From positions 558,001-622,000 of the forward strand of contig NW_027096008.1 of assembly GCF_040115645.1 (NCBI RefSeq): DNA of 64,000 nt, in the 5' to 3' direction. A model generated the notes under the pieces. That model did no database searches and had not been told where the DNA came from. It saw nothing but the letters and a program-made list of their open reading frames with translations. A program made the translations under genes and the position numbers. Every line of letters starts with the position of its first letter. The stretch's first letter is position 1. Source of the stretch: Euwallacea fornicatus. Taxonomy: Eukaryota > Arthropoda > Insecta > Coleoptera > Curculionidae. Below are positions 25,731 through 38,849 of the stretch, one piece after another.

Positions 25731-26039
25731 TAACTTTGGCAAATGTGGACCAAATTTGTTAACCAAAGTGTCAAATTAATCATCTCGACGAGATCTTTAA
25801 AATGACACAACACACCATGATTACATCTTGTTGAACTTCCAAGAAAAATAGTACTTTATGTGCTCAAACACACATATTTTGTGACTTTTCAAACTCTGAA
25901 GCTCGATAACTTTGAAAAATGTGGACCAAATTTGTTACACAAAGTGTCAAAGTAATCACCTCAACGAGATTTTGAAGATGTCACAACACATCATGATTGC
26001 ATCTTGTTGAATTTCCAAGAAAAATAGTACTTTATGTGC

Positions 26040-27940
26040 TCAAACACACATATTTTGTGACTTTTCAAACTTTGAAGCTCGATAACTTCGGCAAATGTGG
26101 ACCAAATTTCTTAAACAAAGTGTCAAATTAATCAGCTCAACGAGATTTTGAAGATGTCACAACAATTCATGATTGCATCTTGTTGAATTTCCAAGAAAAA
26201 TAGTACTTTATGTGCTCAAACACACAACTTTTGTGACTTTTCCAATTTTGAAGCTCGATAACATTGGCAAATGTGGACCAAATTTGTTAAACAAAGTGTC
26301 AAATTAATTAGCTCGACGAGATTTTGAATATGTCACAACACATCATGATTGCATCTTGTTGAATTTCCAAGAAAAATAGTACTTTATGTGCTCACACACA
26401 CATATTTTGTGACTTTTCAAACTTTGAAGCTCGATAACTTCGGCAAATGTGGACCAAATTTCTTAAACAAAGTGTCAAATTAATCAGCTCAACGAGATTT
26501 TGAAGATGTCACAACAAATCATGATTGCATCTTGTTGAATTTCCAAGAAAAATAGTACTTTATGTGCTCAAACACACATATTTTGTGACTTTTCAAACTT
26601 TGAAGCTCGATAACTTTGGCAAATGTGGACCAAATTTGTTAACCAAAGTGTCAAATTAATCATCTCGACGAGATCTTTAAAATGACACAACACACCATGA
26701 TTACATCTTGTTGAACTTCCAAGAAAAATAGTACTTTATGTGCTCAAACACACAACTTTTGTGACTTTTCCAATTTTGAAGCTCGATAACATTGGCAAAT
26801 GTGGACCAAATTTGTTAAACAAAGTGTCAAATTAATCAGCTCGACGAGATCTTTAAAATGACACAACACACCATGATTACATCTTGTTGAAATTCCAAGA
26901 AAAATAGTAGTTTATGTGCTCAAACACACATATTTTGTGACTTTTCAAACTCTGAAGCTCGATAACTTTGGAAAATGTGGACCAAATTTGTTACACAAAG
27001 TGTCAAAGTAATCACCTCAACGAGATTTTGAAGATGTCACAACACATCATGACTACATCTTGTTGAACTTCCAAGAAAAATAGTACTTTATGTGCTCAAA
27101 CACACAACTTTTGTGACTTTTCAAACTTTGAAGCTCGATAACTTCGGCAAATGTGGACCAAATTTCTTAAACAAAGTGTCAAATTAATTAGCTCGACGAG
27201 ATTTTGAATATGACACAACAATTCATGATTGCATCTTGTTGAATTTCCAAGAAAAATAGTACTTTATGTGCTCAAACACACATATTTTGTGACTTTTCAA
27301 ACTTTGAAGCTCGATAACTTTGGCAAATGTGGACCAAATTTGTTAACCAAAGTGTCAAATTAATCATCTCGACGAGATCTTTAAAATGACACAACACACC
27401 ATGATTACATCTTGTTGAACTTCCAAGAAAAATAGTACTTTATGTGCTCAAAAACACAAATTTTTGTGACTTTTCAAACTTTGAAGCTCGATAGCTTCGG
27501 CAAATGAAGACCAAATTTGTTAAACAAAGTGTCAAATTAATCAGCTCGACGAGATTTTGAAGATGTCACAACACATCATGATTGCATCTTGTTGAATTTC
27601 CAAGAAAAATAGTACTTTATGTGCTCAAACACACAACTTTTGTGACTTTTCCAATTTTGAAGCTCGATAACTTTGGCAAATGTGGACCAAATTTGTTAAC
27701 CAAAGTGTCAAATTAATCATCTCGACGAGATCTTTAAAATGACACAACACACCATGATTACATCTTGTTGAACTTCCAAGAAAAATAGTACTTTATGTGC
27801 TCAAACACACAACTTTTGTGACTTTTCCAATTTTGAAGCTCGATAACATTGGCAAATGTGGACCAAATTTGTTAAACAAAGTGTCAAATTAATCAGCTCG
27901 ACGAGATCTTTAAAATGACACAACACACCATGATTACATC
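26040..27940 (+). repeat. Zone IV block A, copy 1
   Basis: Matches 31499-33399 at a shift of 5459 bp (31 monomers + 3). The TAGTAG tag and the linked GTTGAAATTCC lie at 26905 and 32364, and the +1 unit at 27446 and 32905. The match ends where the second copy again has GTTGAAATTCC with TAGTAG. Confidence 0.78.
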
Positions 27941-29520
27941 TTGTTGAACTTCCAAGAAAAATAGTACTTTATGTGCTCAAAAACACAAATTTTTGTGACT
28001 TTTCAAACTTTGAAGCTCGATAGCTTCGGCAAATGAAGACCAAATTTGTTAAACAAAGTGTCAAATTAATCAGCTCGACGAGATTTTGAAGATGTCACAA
28101 CACATCATGATTGCATCTTGTTGAATTTCCAAGAAAAATAGTACTTTATGTGCTCAAACACACAACTTTTGTGACTTTTCCAATTTTGAAGCTCGATAAC
28201 TTTGGCAAATGTGGACCAAATTTGTTAACCAAAGTGTCAAATTAATCATCTCGACGAGATCTTTAAAATGACACAACACACCATGATTACATCTTGTTGA
28301 ACTTCCAAGAAAAATAGTACTTTATGTGCTCAAACACACATATTTTGTGACTTTTCAAACTCTGAAGCTCGATAACTTTGGAAAATGTGGACCAAATTTG
28401 TTACACAAAGTGTCAAAGTAATCACCTCAACGAGATTTTGAAGATGTCACAACACATCATGATTGCATCTTGTTGAATTTCCAAGAAAAATAGTACTTTA
28501 TGTGCTCACACACACATATTTTGTGACTTTTCAAACTTTGAAGCTCGATAACTTCGGCAAATGTGGACCAAATTTCTTAAACAAAGTGTCAAATTAATCA
28601 GCTCAACGAGATTTTGAAGATGTCACAACAAATCATGATTGCATCTTGTTGAATTTCCAAGAAAAATAGTACTTTATGTGCTCAAACACACATATTTTGT
28701 GACTTTTCAAACTTTGAAGCTCGATAACTTCGGCAAATGTGGACCAAATTTCTTAAACAAAGTGTCAAATTAATCAGCTCAACGAGATTTTGAAGATGTC
28801 ACAACAATTCATGATTGCATCTTGTTGAATTTCCAAGAAAAATAGTACTTTATGTGCTCAAACACACAACTTTTGTGACTTTTCCAATTTTGAAGCTCGA
28901 TAACATTGGCAAATGTGGACCAAATTTGTTAAACAAAGTGTCAAATTAATTAGCTCGACGAGATTTTGAATATGTCACAACACATCATGATTGCATCTTG
29001 TTGAATTTCCAAGAAAAATAGTACTTTATGTGCTCACACACACATATTTTGTGACTTTTCAAACTTTGAAGCTCGATAACTTCGGCAAATGTGGACCAAA
29101 TTTCTTAAACAAAGTGTCAAATTAATCAGCTCAACGAGATTTTGAAGATGTCACAACAAATCATGATTGCATCTTGTTGAATTTCCAAGAAAAATAGTAC
29201 TTTATGTGCTCAAACACACATATTTTGTGACTTTTCAAACTTTGAAGCTCGATAACTTTGGCAAATGTGGACCAAATTTGTTAACCAAAGTGTCAAATTA
29301 ATCATCTCGACGAGATCTTTAAAATGACACAACACACCATGATTACATCTTGTTGAACTTCCAAGAAAAATAGTACTTTATGTGCTCAAACACACAACTT
29401 TTGTGACTTTTCCAATTTTGAAGCTCGATAACATTGGCAAATGTGGACCAAATTTGTTAAACAAAGTGTCAAATTAATCAGCTCGACGAGATCTTTAAAA
29501 TGACACAACACACCATGATT
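27780..29520 (+). repeat. Zone IV block B, copy 1
   Basis: Matches 30597-32337 at a shift of 2817 bp (16 monomers + 1), anchored by +1 units at 27975 and 30792. One visible substitution: TTCTTAAACA near 28576 against TTCTTCAACA near 31393. Confidence 0.78.
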
Positions 29521-30596
29521 ACATCTTGTTGAACTTCCAAGAAAAATAGTACTTTATGTGCTCAAACACACAACTTTTGTGACTTTTCCAATTTTGAAGC
29601 TCGATAACATTGGCAAATGTGGACCAAATTTGTTAAACAAAGTGTCAAATTAATCAGCTCGACGAGATCTTGAAAATGACACAACACACCATGATTACAT
29701 CTTGTTGAACTTCCAAGAAAAATAGTACTTTATGTGCTCAAACACACATATTTTGTGACTTTTCAAACTCTGAAGCTCGATAACTTTGGAAAATGTGGAC
29801 CAAATTTGTTACACAAAGTGTCAAAGTAATCACCTCAACGAGATTTTGAAGATGTCACAACACATCATGACTACATCTTGTTGAACTTCCAAGAAAAATA
29901 GTACTTTATGTGCTCAAACACACAACTTTTGTGACTTTTCAAACTTTGAAGCTCGATAACTTCGGCAAATGTGGACCAAATTTCTTAAACAAAGTGTCAA
30001 ATTAATTAGCTCGACGAGATTTTGAATATGTCACAACACATCATGATTGCATCTTGTTGAATTTCCAAGAAAAATAGTACTTTATGTGCTCACACACACA
30101 TATTTTGTGACTTTTCAAACTTTGAAGCTCGATAACTTCGGCAAATGTGGACCAAATTTCTTAAACAAAGTGTCAAATTAATCAGCTCAACGAGATTTTG
30201 AAGATGTCACAACAAATCATGATTGCATCTTGTTGAATTTCCAAGAAAAATAGTACTTTATGTGCTCAAACACACATATTTTGTGACTTTTCAAACTTTG
30301 AAGCTCGATAACTTCGGCAAATGTGGACCAAATTTCTTAAACAAAGTGTCAAATTAATCAGCTCAACGAGATTTTGAAGATGTCACAACAAATCATGATT
30401 GCATCTTGTTGAATTTCCAAGAAAAATAGTACTTTATGTGCTCAAACACACATATTTTGTGACTTTTCAAACTTTGAAGCTCGATAACTTTGGCAAATGT
30501 GGACCAAATTTGTTAACCAAAGTGTCAAATTAATCATCTCGACGAGATCTTTAAAATGACACAACAATTCATGATTGCATCTTGTTGAATTTCCAA

Positions 30597-32337
30597 GGAA
30601 AATAGTACTTTATGTGCTCAAACACACAACTTTTGTGACTTTTCCAATTTTGAAGCTCGATAACATTGGCAAATGTGGACCAAATTTGTTAAACAAAGTG
30701 TCAAATTAATCAGCTCGACGAGATCTTTAAAATGACACAACACACCATGATTACATCTTGTTGAACTTCCAAGAAAAATAGTACTTTATGTGCTCAAAAA
30801 CACAAATTTTTGTGACTTTTCAAACTTTGAAGCTCGATAGCTTCGGCAAATGAAGACCAAATTTGTTAAACAAAGTGTCAAATTAATCAGCTCGACGAGA
30901 TTTTGAAGATGTCACAACACATCATGATTGCATCTTGTTGAATTTCCAAGAAAAATAGTACTTTATGTGCTCAAACACACAACTTTTGTGACTTTTCCAA
31001 TTTTGAAGCTCGATAACTTTGGCAAATGTGGACCAAATTTGTTAACCAAAGTGTCAAATTAATCATCTCGACGAGATCTTTAAAATGACACAACACACCA
31101 TGATTACATCTTGTTGAACTTCCAAGAAAAATAGTACTTTATGTGCTCAAACACACATATTTTGTGACTTTTCAAACTCTGAAGCTCGATAACTTTGGAA
31201 AATGTGGACCAAATTTGTTACACAAAGTGTCAAAGTAATCACCTCAACGAGATTTTGAAGATGTCACAACACATCATGATTGCATCTTGTTGAATTTCCA
31301 AGAAAAATAGTACTTTATGTGCTCACACACACATATTTTGTGACTTTTCAAACTTTGAAGCTCGATAACTTCGGCAAATGTGGACCAAATTTCTTCAACA
31401 AAGTGTCAAATTAATCAGCTCAACGAGATTTTGAAGATGTCACAACAAATCATGATTGCATCTTGTTGAATTTCCAAGAAAAATAGTACTTTATGTGCTC
31501 AAACACACATATTTTGTGACTTTTCAAACTTTGAAGCTCGATAACTTCGGCAAATGTGGACCAAATTTCTTAAACAAAGTGTCAAATTAATCAGCTCAAC
31601 GAGATTTTGAAGATGTCACAACAATTCATGATTGCATCTTGTTGAATTTCCAAGAAAAATAGTACTTTATGTGCTCAAACACACAACTTTTGTGACTTTT
31701 CCAATTTTGAAGCTCGATAACATTGGCAAATGTGGACCAAATTTGTTAAACAAAGTGTCAAATTAATTAGCTCGACGAGATTTTGAATATGTCACAACAC
31801 ATCATGATTGCATCTTGTTGAATTTCCAAGAAAAATAGTACTTTATGTGCTCACACACACATATTTTGTGACTTTTCAAACTTTGAAGCTCGATAACTTC
31901 GGCAAATGTGGACCAAATTTCTTAAACAAAGTGTCAAATTAATCAGCTCAACGAGATTTTGAAGATGTCACAACAAATCATGATTGCATCTTGTTGAATT
32001 TCCAAGAAAAATAGTACTTTATGTGCTCAAACACACATATTTTGTGACTTTTCAAACTTTGAAGCTCGATAACTTTGGCAAATGTGGACCAAATTTGTTA
32101 ACCAAAGTGTCAAATTAATCATCTCGACGAGATCTTTAAAATGACACAACACACCATGATTACATCTTGTTGAACTTCCAAGAAAAATAGTACTTTATGT
32201 GCTCAAACACACAACTTTTGTGACTTTTCCAATTTTGAAGCTCGATAACATTGGCAAATGTGGACCAAATTTGTTAAACAAAGTGTCAAATTAATCAGCT
32301 CGACGAGATCTTTAAAATGACACAACACACCATGATT
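30597..32337 (+). repeat. Zone IV block B, copy 2
   Basis: Second copy of 27780-29520. Part of it (30360-31440 including flank) was copied again to 35995-37075 at a shift of 5635 bp (32 monomers + 3), anchored by +1 units at 30792 and 36427. Confidence 0.78.
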
Positions 32338-33399
32338 ACATCTTGTTGAAATTCCAAGAAAAATAGTAGTTTATGTGCTCAAACACACATATTTTGTGAC
32401 TTTTCAAACTCTGAAGCTCGATAACTTTGGAAAATGTGGACCAAATTTGTTACACAAAGTGTCAAAGTAATCACCTCAACGAGATTTTGAAGATGTCACA
32501 ACACATCATGACTACATCTTGTTGAACTTCCAAGAAAAATAGTACTTTATGTGCTCAAACACACAACTTTTGTGACTTTTCAAACTTTGAAGCTCGATAA
32601 CTTCGGCAAATGTGGACCAAATTTCTTAAACAAAGTGTCAAATTAATTAGCTCGACGAGATTTTGAATATGACACAACAATTCATGATTGCATCTTGTTG
32701 AATTTCCAAGAAAAATAGTACTTTATGTGCTCAAACACACATATTTTGTGACTTTTCAAACTTTGAAGCTCGATAACTTTGGCAAATGTGGACCAAATTT
32801 GTTAACCAAAGTGTCAAATTAATCATCTCGACGAGATCTTTAAAATGACACAACACACCATGATTACATCTTGTTGAACTTCCAAGAAAAATAGTACTTT
32901 ATGTGCTCAAAAACACAAATTTTTGTGACTTTTCAAACTTTGAAGCTCGATAGCTTCGGCAAATGAAGACCAAATTTGTTAAACAAAGTGTCAAATTAAT
33001 CAGCTCGACGAGATTTTGAAGATGTCACAACACATCATGATTGCATCTTGTTGAATTTCCAAGAAAAATAGTACTTTATGTGCTCAAACACACAACTTTT
33101 GTGACTTTTCCAATTTTGAAGCTCGATAACTTTGGCAAATGTGGACCAAATTTGTTAACCAAAGTGTCAAATTAATCATCTCGACGAGATCTTTAAAATG
33201 ACACAACACACCATGATTACATCTTGTTGAACTTCCAAGAAAAATAGTACTTTATGTGCTCAAACACACAACTTTTGTGACTTTTCCAATTTTGAAGCTC
33301 GATAACATTGGCAAATGTGGACCAAATTTGTTAAACAAAGTGTCAAATTAATCAGCTCGACGAGATCTTTAAAATGACACAACACACCATGATTACATC
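31499..33399 (+). repeat. Zone IV block A, copy 2
   Basis: Second copy of 26040-27940. Its right part enters the 1057-bp tandem unit at 32062-34069. Confidence 0.78.
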
Positions 33400-34069
33400 T
33401 TGTTGAAATTCCAAGAAAAATAGTAGTTTATGTGCTCAAACACACATATTTTGTGACTTTTCAAACTCTGAAGCTCGATAACTTTGGAAAATGTGGACCA
33501 AATTTGTTACACAAAGTGTCAAAGTAATCACCTCAACGAGATTTTGAAGATGTCACAACACATCATGACTACATCTTGTTGAACTTCCAAGAAAAATAGT
33601 ACTTTATGTGCTCAAACACACAACTTTTGTGACTTTTCAAACTTTGAAGCTCGATAACTTCGGCAAATGTGGACCAAATTTCTTAAACAAAGTGTCAAAT
33701 TAATTAGCTCGACGAGATTTTGAATATGACACAACAATTCATGATTGCATCTTGTTGAATTTCCAAGAAAAATAGTACTTTATGTGCTCAAACACACATA
33801 TTTTGTGACTTTTCAAACTTTGAAGCTCGATAACTTTGGCAAATGTGGACCAAATTTGTTAACCAAAGTGTCAAATTAATCATCTCGACGAGATCTTTAA
33901 AATGACACAACACACCATGATTACATCTTGTTGAACTTCCAAGAAAAATAGTACTTTATGTGCTCAAAAACACAAATTTTTGTGACTTTTCAAACTTTGA
34001 AGCTCGATAGCTTCGGCAAATGAAGACCAAATTTGTTAAACAAAGTGTCAAATTAATCAGCTCGACGAG
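32062..34069 (+). repeat. 1057-bp six-monomer HOR, about 1.9 copies
   Basis: Five 176-bp units and one 177-bp unit. 32062-33012 matches 33119-34069, with TAGTAG at 32364 and 33421 and the +1 unit at 32905 and 33962. The second copy ends at about 34070, where GATTTTGAAGATG is replaced by GATTTTTAAAATGAAAC. Confidence 0.8.
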
Positions 34070-34244
34070 ATTTTTAAAATGAAACAACAATTCATGATTG
34101 CATCTTGTTGAATTTCCAAGAAAAATAGTACTTTATGTGCTCAAACACACAACTTTTGTGACTTTTCCAATTTTGAAGCTCGATAACATTGGCAAATGTG
34201 GACCAAATTTGTTAAACAAAGTGTCAAATTAATCAGCTCGACGA

Positions 34245-35020
34245 GATCTTTAAAATGACACAACACACCATGATTACATCTTGTTGAACTTCCAAGAAAA
34301 ATAGTACTTTATGTGCTCAAACACACAACTTTTGTGACTTTTCCAATTTTGAAGCTCGATAACATTGGCAAATGTGGACCAAATTTGTTAAACAAAGTGT
34401 CAAATTAATCAGCTCGACGAGATCTTTAAAATGACACAACACACCATGATTACATCTTGTTGAACTTCCAAGAAAAATAGTACTTTATGTGCTCAAACAC
34501 ACATATTTTGTGACTTTTCAAACTCTGAAGCTCGATAACTTTGGAAAATGTGGACCAAATTTGTTACACAAAGTGTCAAAGTAATCACCTCAACGAGATT
34601 TTGAAGATGTCACAACACATCATGACTACATCTTGTTGAACTTCCAAGAAAAATAGTACTTTATGTGCTCAAACACACAACTTTTGTGACTTTTCAAACT
34701 TTGAAGCTCGATAACTTCGGCAAATGTGGACCAAATTTCTTAAACAAAGTGTCAAATTAATTAGCTCGACGAGATTTTGAATATGTCACAACACATCATG
34801 ATTGCATCTTGTTGAATTTCCAAGAAAAATAGTACTTTATGTGCTCACACACACATATTATGTGACTTTTCAAACTTTGAAGCTCGATAACTTCGGCAAA
34901 TGTGGACCAAATTTCTTAAACAAAGTGTCAAATTAATCAGCTCAACGAGATTTTGAAGATGTCAGAACAAATCATGATTGCATCTTGTTGAATTTCCAAG
35001 AAAAATAGTACTTTATGTGC
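34245..35020 (+). repeat. Zone IV block C, copy 1
   Basis: Matches 40760-41535 at a shift of 6515 bp (37 monomers + 3). Two otherwise unseen variants are shared: CACATATTATGTG (34856 and 41371) and GTCAGAACAAATC (34961 and 41476). Confidence 0.8.
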
Positions 35021-36951
35021 TCAAACACACATATTTTGTGACTTTTCAAACTTTGAAGCTCGATAACTTTGGCAAATGTGGACCAAATTTGTTAACCAAA
35101 GTGTCAAATTAATCATCTCGACGAGATCTTTAAAATGACACAACAATTCATGATTGCATCTTGTTGAATTTCCAAGAAAAATAGTACTTTATGTGCTCAA
35201 ACACACAACTTTTGTTACTTTTCCAATTTTGAAGCTCGATAACATTGGCAAATGTGGACCAAATTTGTTAAACAAAGTGTCAAATTAATCAGCTCGACGA
35301 GATTTTGAAGATGTCACAACAAATCATGATTGCATCTTGTTGAATTTCCAAGAAAAATAGTACTTTATGTGCTCAAACACACATATTTTGTGACTTTTCA
35401 AACTTTGAAGCTCGATAACTTTGGCAAATGTGGACCAAATTTGTTAACCAAAGTGTCAAATTAATCATCTCGACGAGATATTTAAAATGACACAACAATT
35501 AATGATTGCATCTTGTTGAATTTCCAAGAAAAATAGTACTTTATGTGCTCAAACACACAACTTTTGTGACTTTTCCAATTTTGAAGCTCGATAACTTTGG
35601 CAAATGTGGACCAAATTTGTTAAACAAAGTGTCAAATTAATCAGCTCGACAAGGTTATGGAGATGTCACAACACATCATGATTACCTCTTGTTGAACTTC
35701 CAAGAAAAATAGTACTTTATGTGCTCAAACACACAACTTTTGTGACTTTTCCAATTTTGAAGCTCGATAACATTGGCAAATGTGGACCAAATTTGTTAAA
35801 CAAAGTGTCAAATTAATCAGCTCGACGAGATCTTTAAAATGACACAACACACCATGATTACATCTTGTTGAACTTCCAAGAAAAATAGTACTTTATGTGC
35901 TCAAACACACATATTTTGTGACTTTTCAAACTTTGAAGCTCGATAACTTTGGCAAATGTGGACCAAATTTGTTAAACAAAGTGTCAAATTAATCAGCTCA
36001 ACGAGATTTTGAAGATGTCACAACAAATCATGATTGCATCTTGTTGAATTTCCAAGAAAAATAGTACTTTATGTGCTCAAACACACATATTTTGTGACTT
36101 TTCAAACTTTGAAGCTCGATAACTTTGGCAAATGTGGACCAAATTTGTTAACCAAAGTGTCAAATTAATCATCTCGACGAGATCTTTAAAATGACACAAC
36201 AATTCATGATTGCATCTTGTTGAATTTCCAAGGAAAATAGTACTTTATGTGCTCAAACACACAACTTTTGTGACTTTTCCAATTTTGAAGCTCGATAACA
36301 TTGGCAAATGTGGACCAAATTTGTTAAACAAAGTGTCAAATTAATCAGCTCGACGAGATCTTTAAAATGACACAACACACCATGATTACATCTTGTTGAA
36401 CTTCCAAGAAAAATAGTACTTTATGTGCTCAAAAACACAAATTTTTGTGACTTTTCAAACTTTGAAGCTCGATAGCTTCGGCAAATGAAGACCAAATTTG
36501 TTAAACAAAGTGTCAAATTAATCAGCTCGACGAGATTTTGAAGATGTCACAACACATCATGATTGCATCTTGTTGAATTTCCAAGAAAAATAGTACTTTA
36601 TGTGCTCAAACACACAACTTTTGTGACTTTTCCAATTTTGAAGCTCGATAACTTTGGCAAATGTGGACCAAATTTGTTAACCAAAGTGTCAAATTAATCA
36701 TCTCGACGAGATCTTTAAAATGACACAACACACCATGATTACATCTTGTTGAACTTCCAAGAAAAATAGTACTTTATGTGCTCAAACACACATATTTTGT
36801 GACTTTTCAAACTCTGAAGCTCGATAACTTTGGAAAATGTGGACCAAATTTGTTACACAAAGTGTCAAAGTAATCACCTCAACGAGATTTTGAAGATGTC
36901 ACAACACATCATGATTGCATCTTGTTGAATTTCCAAGAAAAATAGTACTTT

Positions 36952-37660
36952 ATGTGCTCACACACACATATTTTGTGACTTTTCAAACTTTGAAGCTCGA
37001 TAACTTCGGCAAATGTGGACCAAATTTCTTAAACAAAGTGTCAAATTAATCAGCTCAACGAGATTTTGAAGATGTCACAACACATCATGATTGCATCTTG
37101 TTGAATTTCCAAGAAAAATAGTACTTTATGTGCTCACACACACATATTTTGTGACTTTTCAAACTTTGAAGCTCGATAACTTTGGCAAATGTGGACCAAA
37201 TTTGTTAAACAAAGTGTCAAATTAATCAGCTCAACGAGATTTTGAAGATGTCACAACACATCATGATTGCATCTTGTTGAATTTCCAAGAAAAATAGTAC
37301 TTTATGTGCTCACACACACATATTTTGTGACTTTTCAAACTTTGAAGCTCGATAACTTTGGCAAATGTGGACCAAATTTGTTACACAAAGTGTCAAAGTA
37401 ATCACCTCAACGAGATTTTGAAGATGTCACAACACATCATGATTGCATCTTGTTGAATTTCCAAGAAAAATAGTACTTTATGTGCTCACACACACATATT
37501 TTGTGACTTTTCAAACTTTGAAGCTCGATAACTTTGGCAAATGTGGACCAAATTTGTTAAACAAAGTGTCAAATTAATCAGCTCGACGAGATTTTGAAGA
37601 TGTCACAACACATCATGATTGCATCTTGTTGAATTTCCAAGAAAAATAGTACTTTATGTG
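36952..37660 (+). repeat. Run of four TCACACACAC monomers
   Basis: Four consecutive units share GTGCTCACACACACATATT, the only such run in the window; elsewhere these units occur singly. Downstream parts differ: CTTCGGC with TTCTTAAAC and CAGCTCAAC; ACTTTGGC with GTTAAAC and CAGCTCAAC; ACTTTGGC with GTTACAC and CACCTCAAC; and ACTTTGGC with GTTAAAC and CAGCTCGAC. They look like recombinant monomers joining one left half to several right halves. Confidence 0.75.
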
Positions 37661-38849
37661 CTCAAACACACAACTTTTGTGACTTTTCCAATTTTGAAGC
37701 TCGATAACTTTGGCAAATGTGGACCAAATTTGTTAACCAAAGTGTCAAATTAATCATCTCGACGAGATCTTTAAAATGACACAACACACCATGATTACAT
37801 CTTGTTGAACTTCCAAGAAAAATAGTACTTTATGTGCTCAAACACACATATTTTGTGACTTTTCAAACTCTGAAGCTCGATAACTTTGGAAAATGTGGAC
37901 CAAATTTGTTACACAAAGTGTCAAAGTAATCACCTCAACGAGATTTTGAAGATGTCACAACACATCATGATTGCATCTTGTTGAATTTCCAAGAAAAATA
38001 GTACTTTATGTGCTCACACACACATATTTTGTGACTTTTCAAACTTTGAAGCTCGATAACTTCGGCAAATGTGGACCAAATTTCTTAAACAAAGTGTCAA
38101 ATTAATCAGCTCAACGAGATTTTGAAGATGTCACAACAAATCATGATTGCATCTTGTTGAATTTCCAAGAAAAATAGTACTTTATGTGCTCAAACACACA
38201 TATTTTGTGACTTTTCAAACTTTGAAGCTCGATAACTTTGGCAAATGTGGACCAAATTTGTTAACCAAAGTGTCAAATTAATCATCTCGACGAGATCTTT
38301 AAAATGACACAACACACCATGATTACATCTTGTTGAACTTCCAAGAAAAATAGTACTTTATGTGCTCAAAAACACAAATTTTTGTGACTTTTCAAACTTT
38401 GAAGCTCGATAGCTTCGGCAAATGAAGACCAAATTTGTTAAACAAAGTGTCAAATTAATCAGCTCGACGAGATTTTGAAGATGTCACAACACATCATGAT
38501 TGCATCTTGTTGAATTTCCAAGAAAAATAGTACTTTATGTGCTCAAACACACAACTTTTGTGACTTTTCCAATTTTGAAGCTCGATAACATTGGCAAATG
38601 TGGACCAAATTTGTTAAACAAAGTGTCAAATTAATTAGCTCGACGAGATTTTGAATATGTCACAACACATCATGATTGCATCTTGTTGAATTTCCAAGAA
38701 AAATAGTACTTTATGTGCTCACACACACATATTTTGTGACTTTTCAAACTTTGAAGCTCGATAACTTCGGCAAATGTGGACCAAATTTCTTAAACAAAGT
38801 GTCAAATTAATCAGCTCAACGAGATTTTGAAGATGTCACAACAAATCAT

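Larger units (their letters stand above)
15620..26000 (+). repeat. Zone III: region of 4937-bp blocks
   Basis: About 59 monomers. The content is unusually uniform: class-L units with TTTGGAAAATG, TCACACACAC units, ACATTGGC units, CATCTCGACGAGATC units and the +3 units recur in the same order. There are no +1 units here. CCAAGGAAAATAG (G in place of A in the conserved run) is frequent. A single class-L unit near 25911 has TTTGAAAAATG. Confidence 0.8.

Noticed and set aside
36952..37660. Microsatellite (CA repeat)
   Set aside because: TCACACACACAC is only about five dinucleotides long and is a single-base variant of the normal CTCAAACACACA; it does not vary in length between units.
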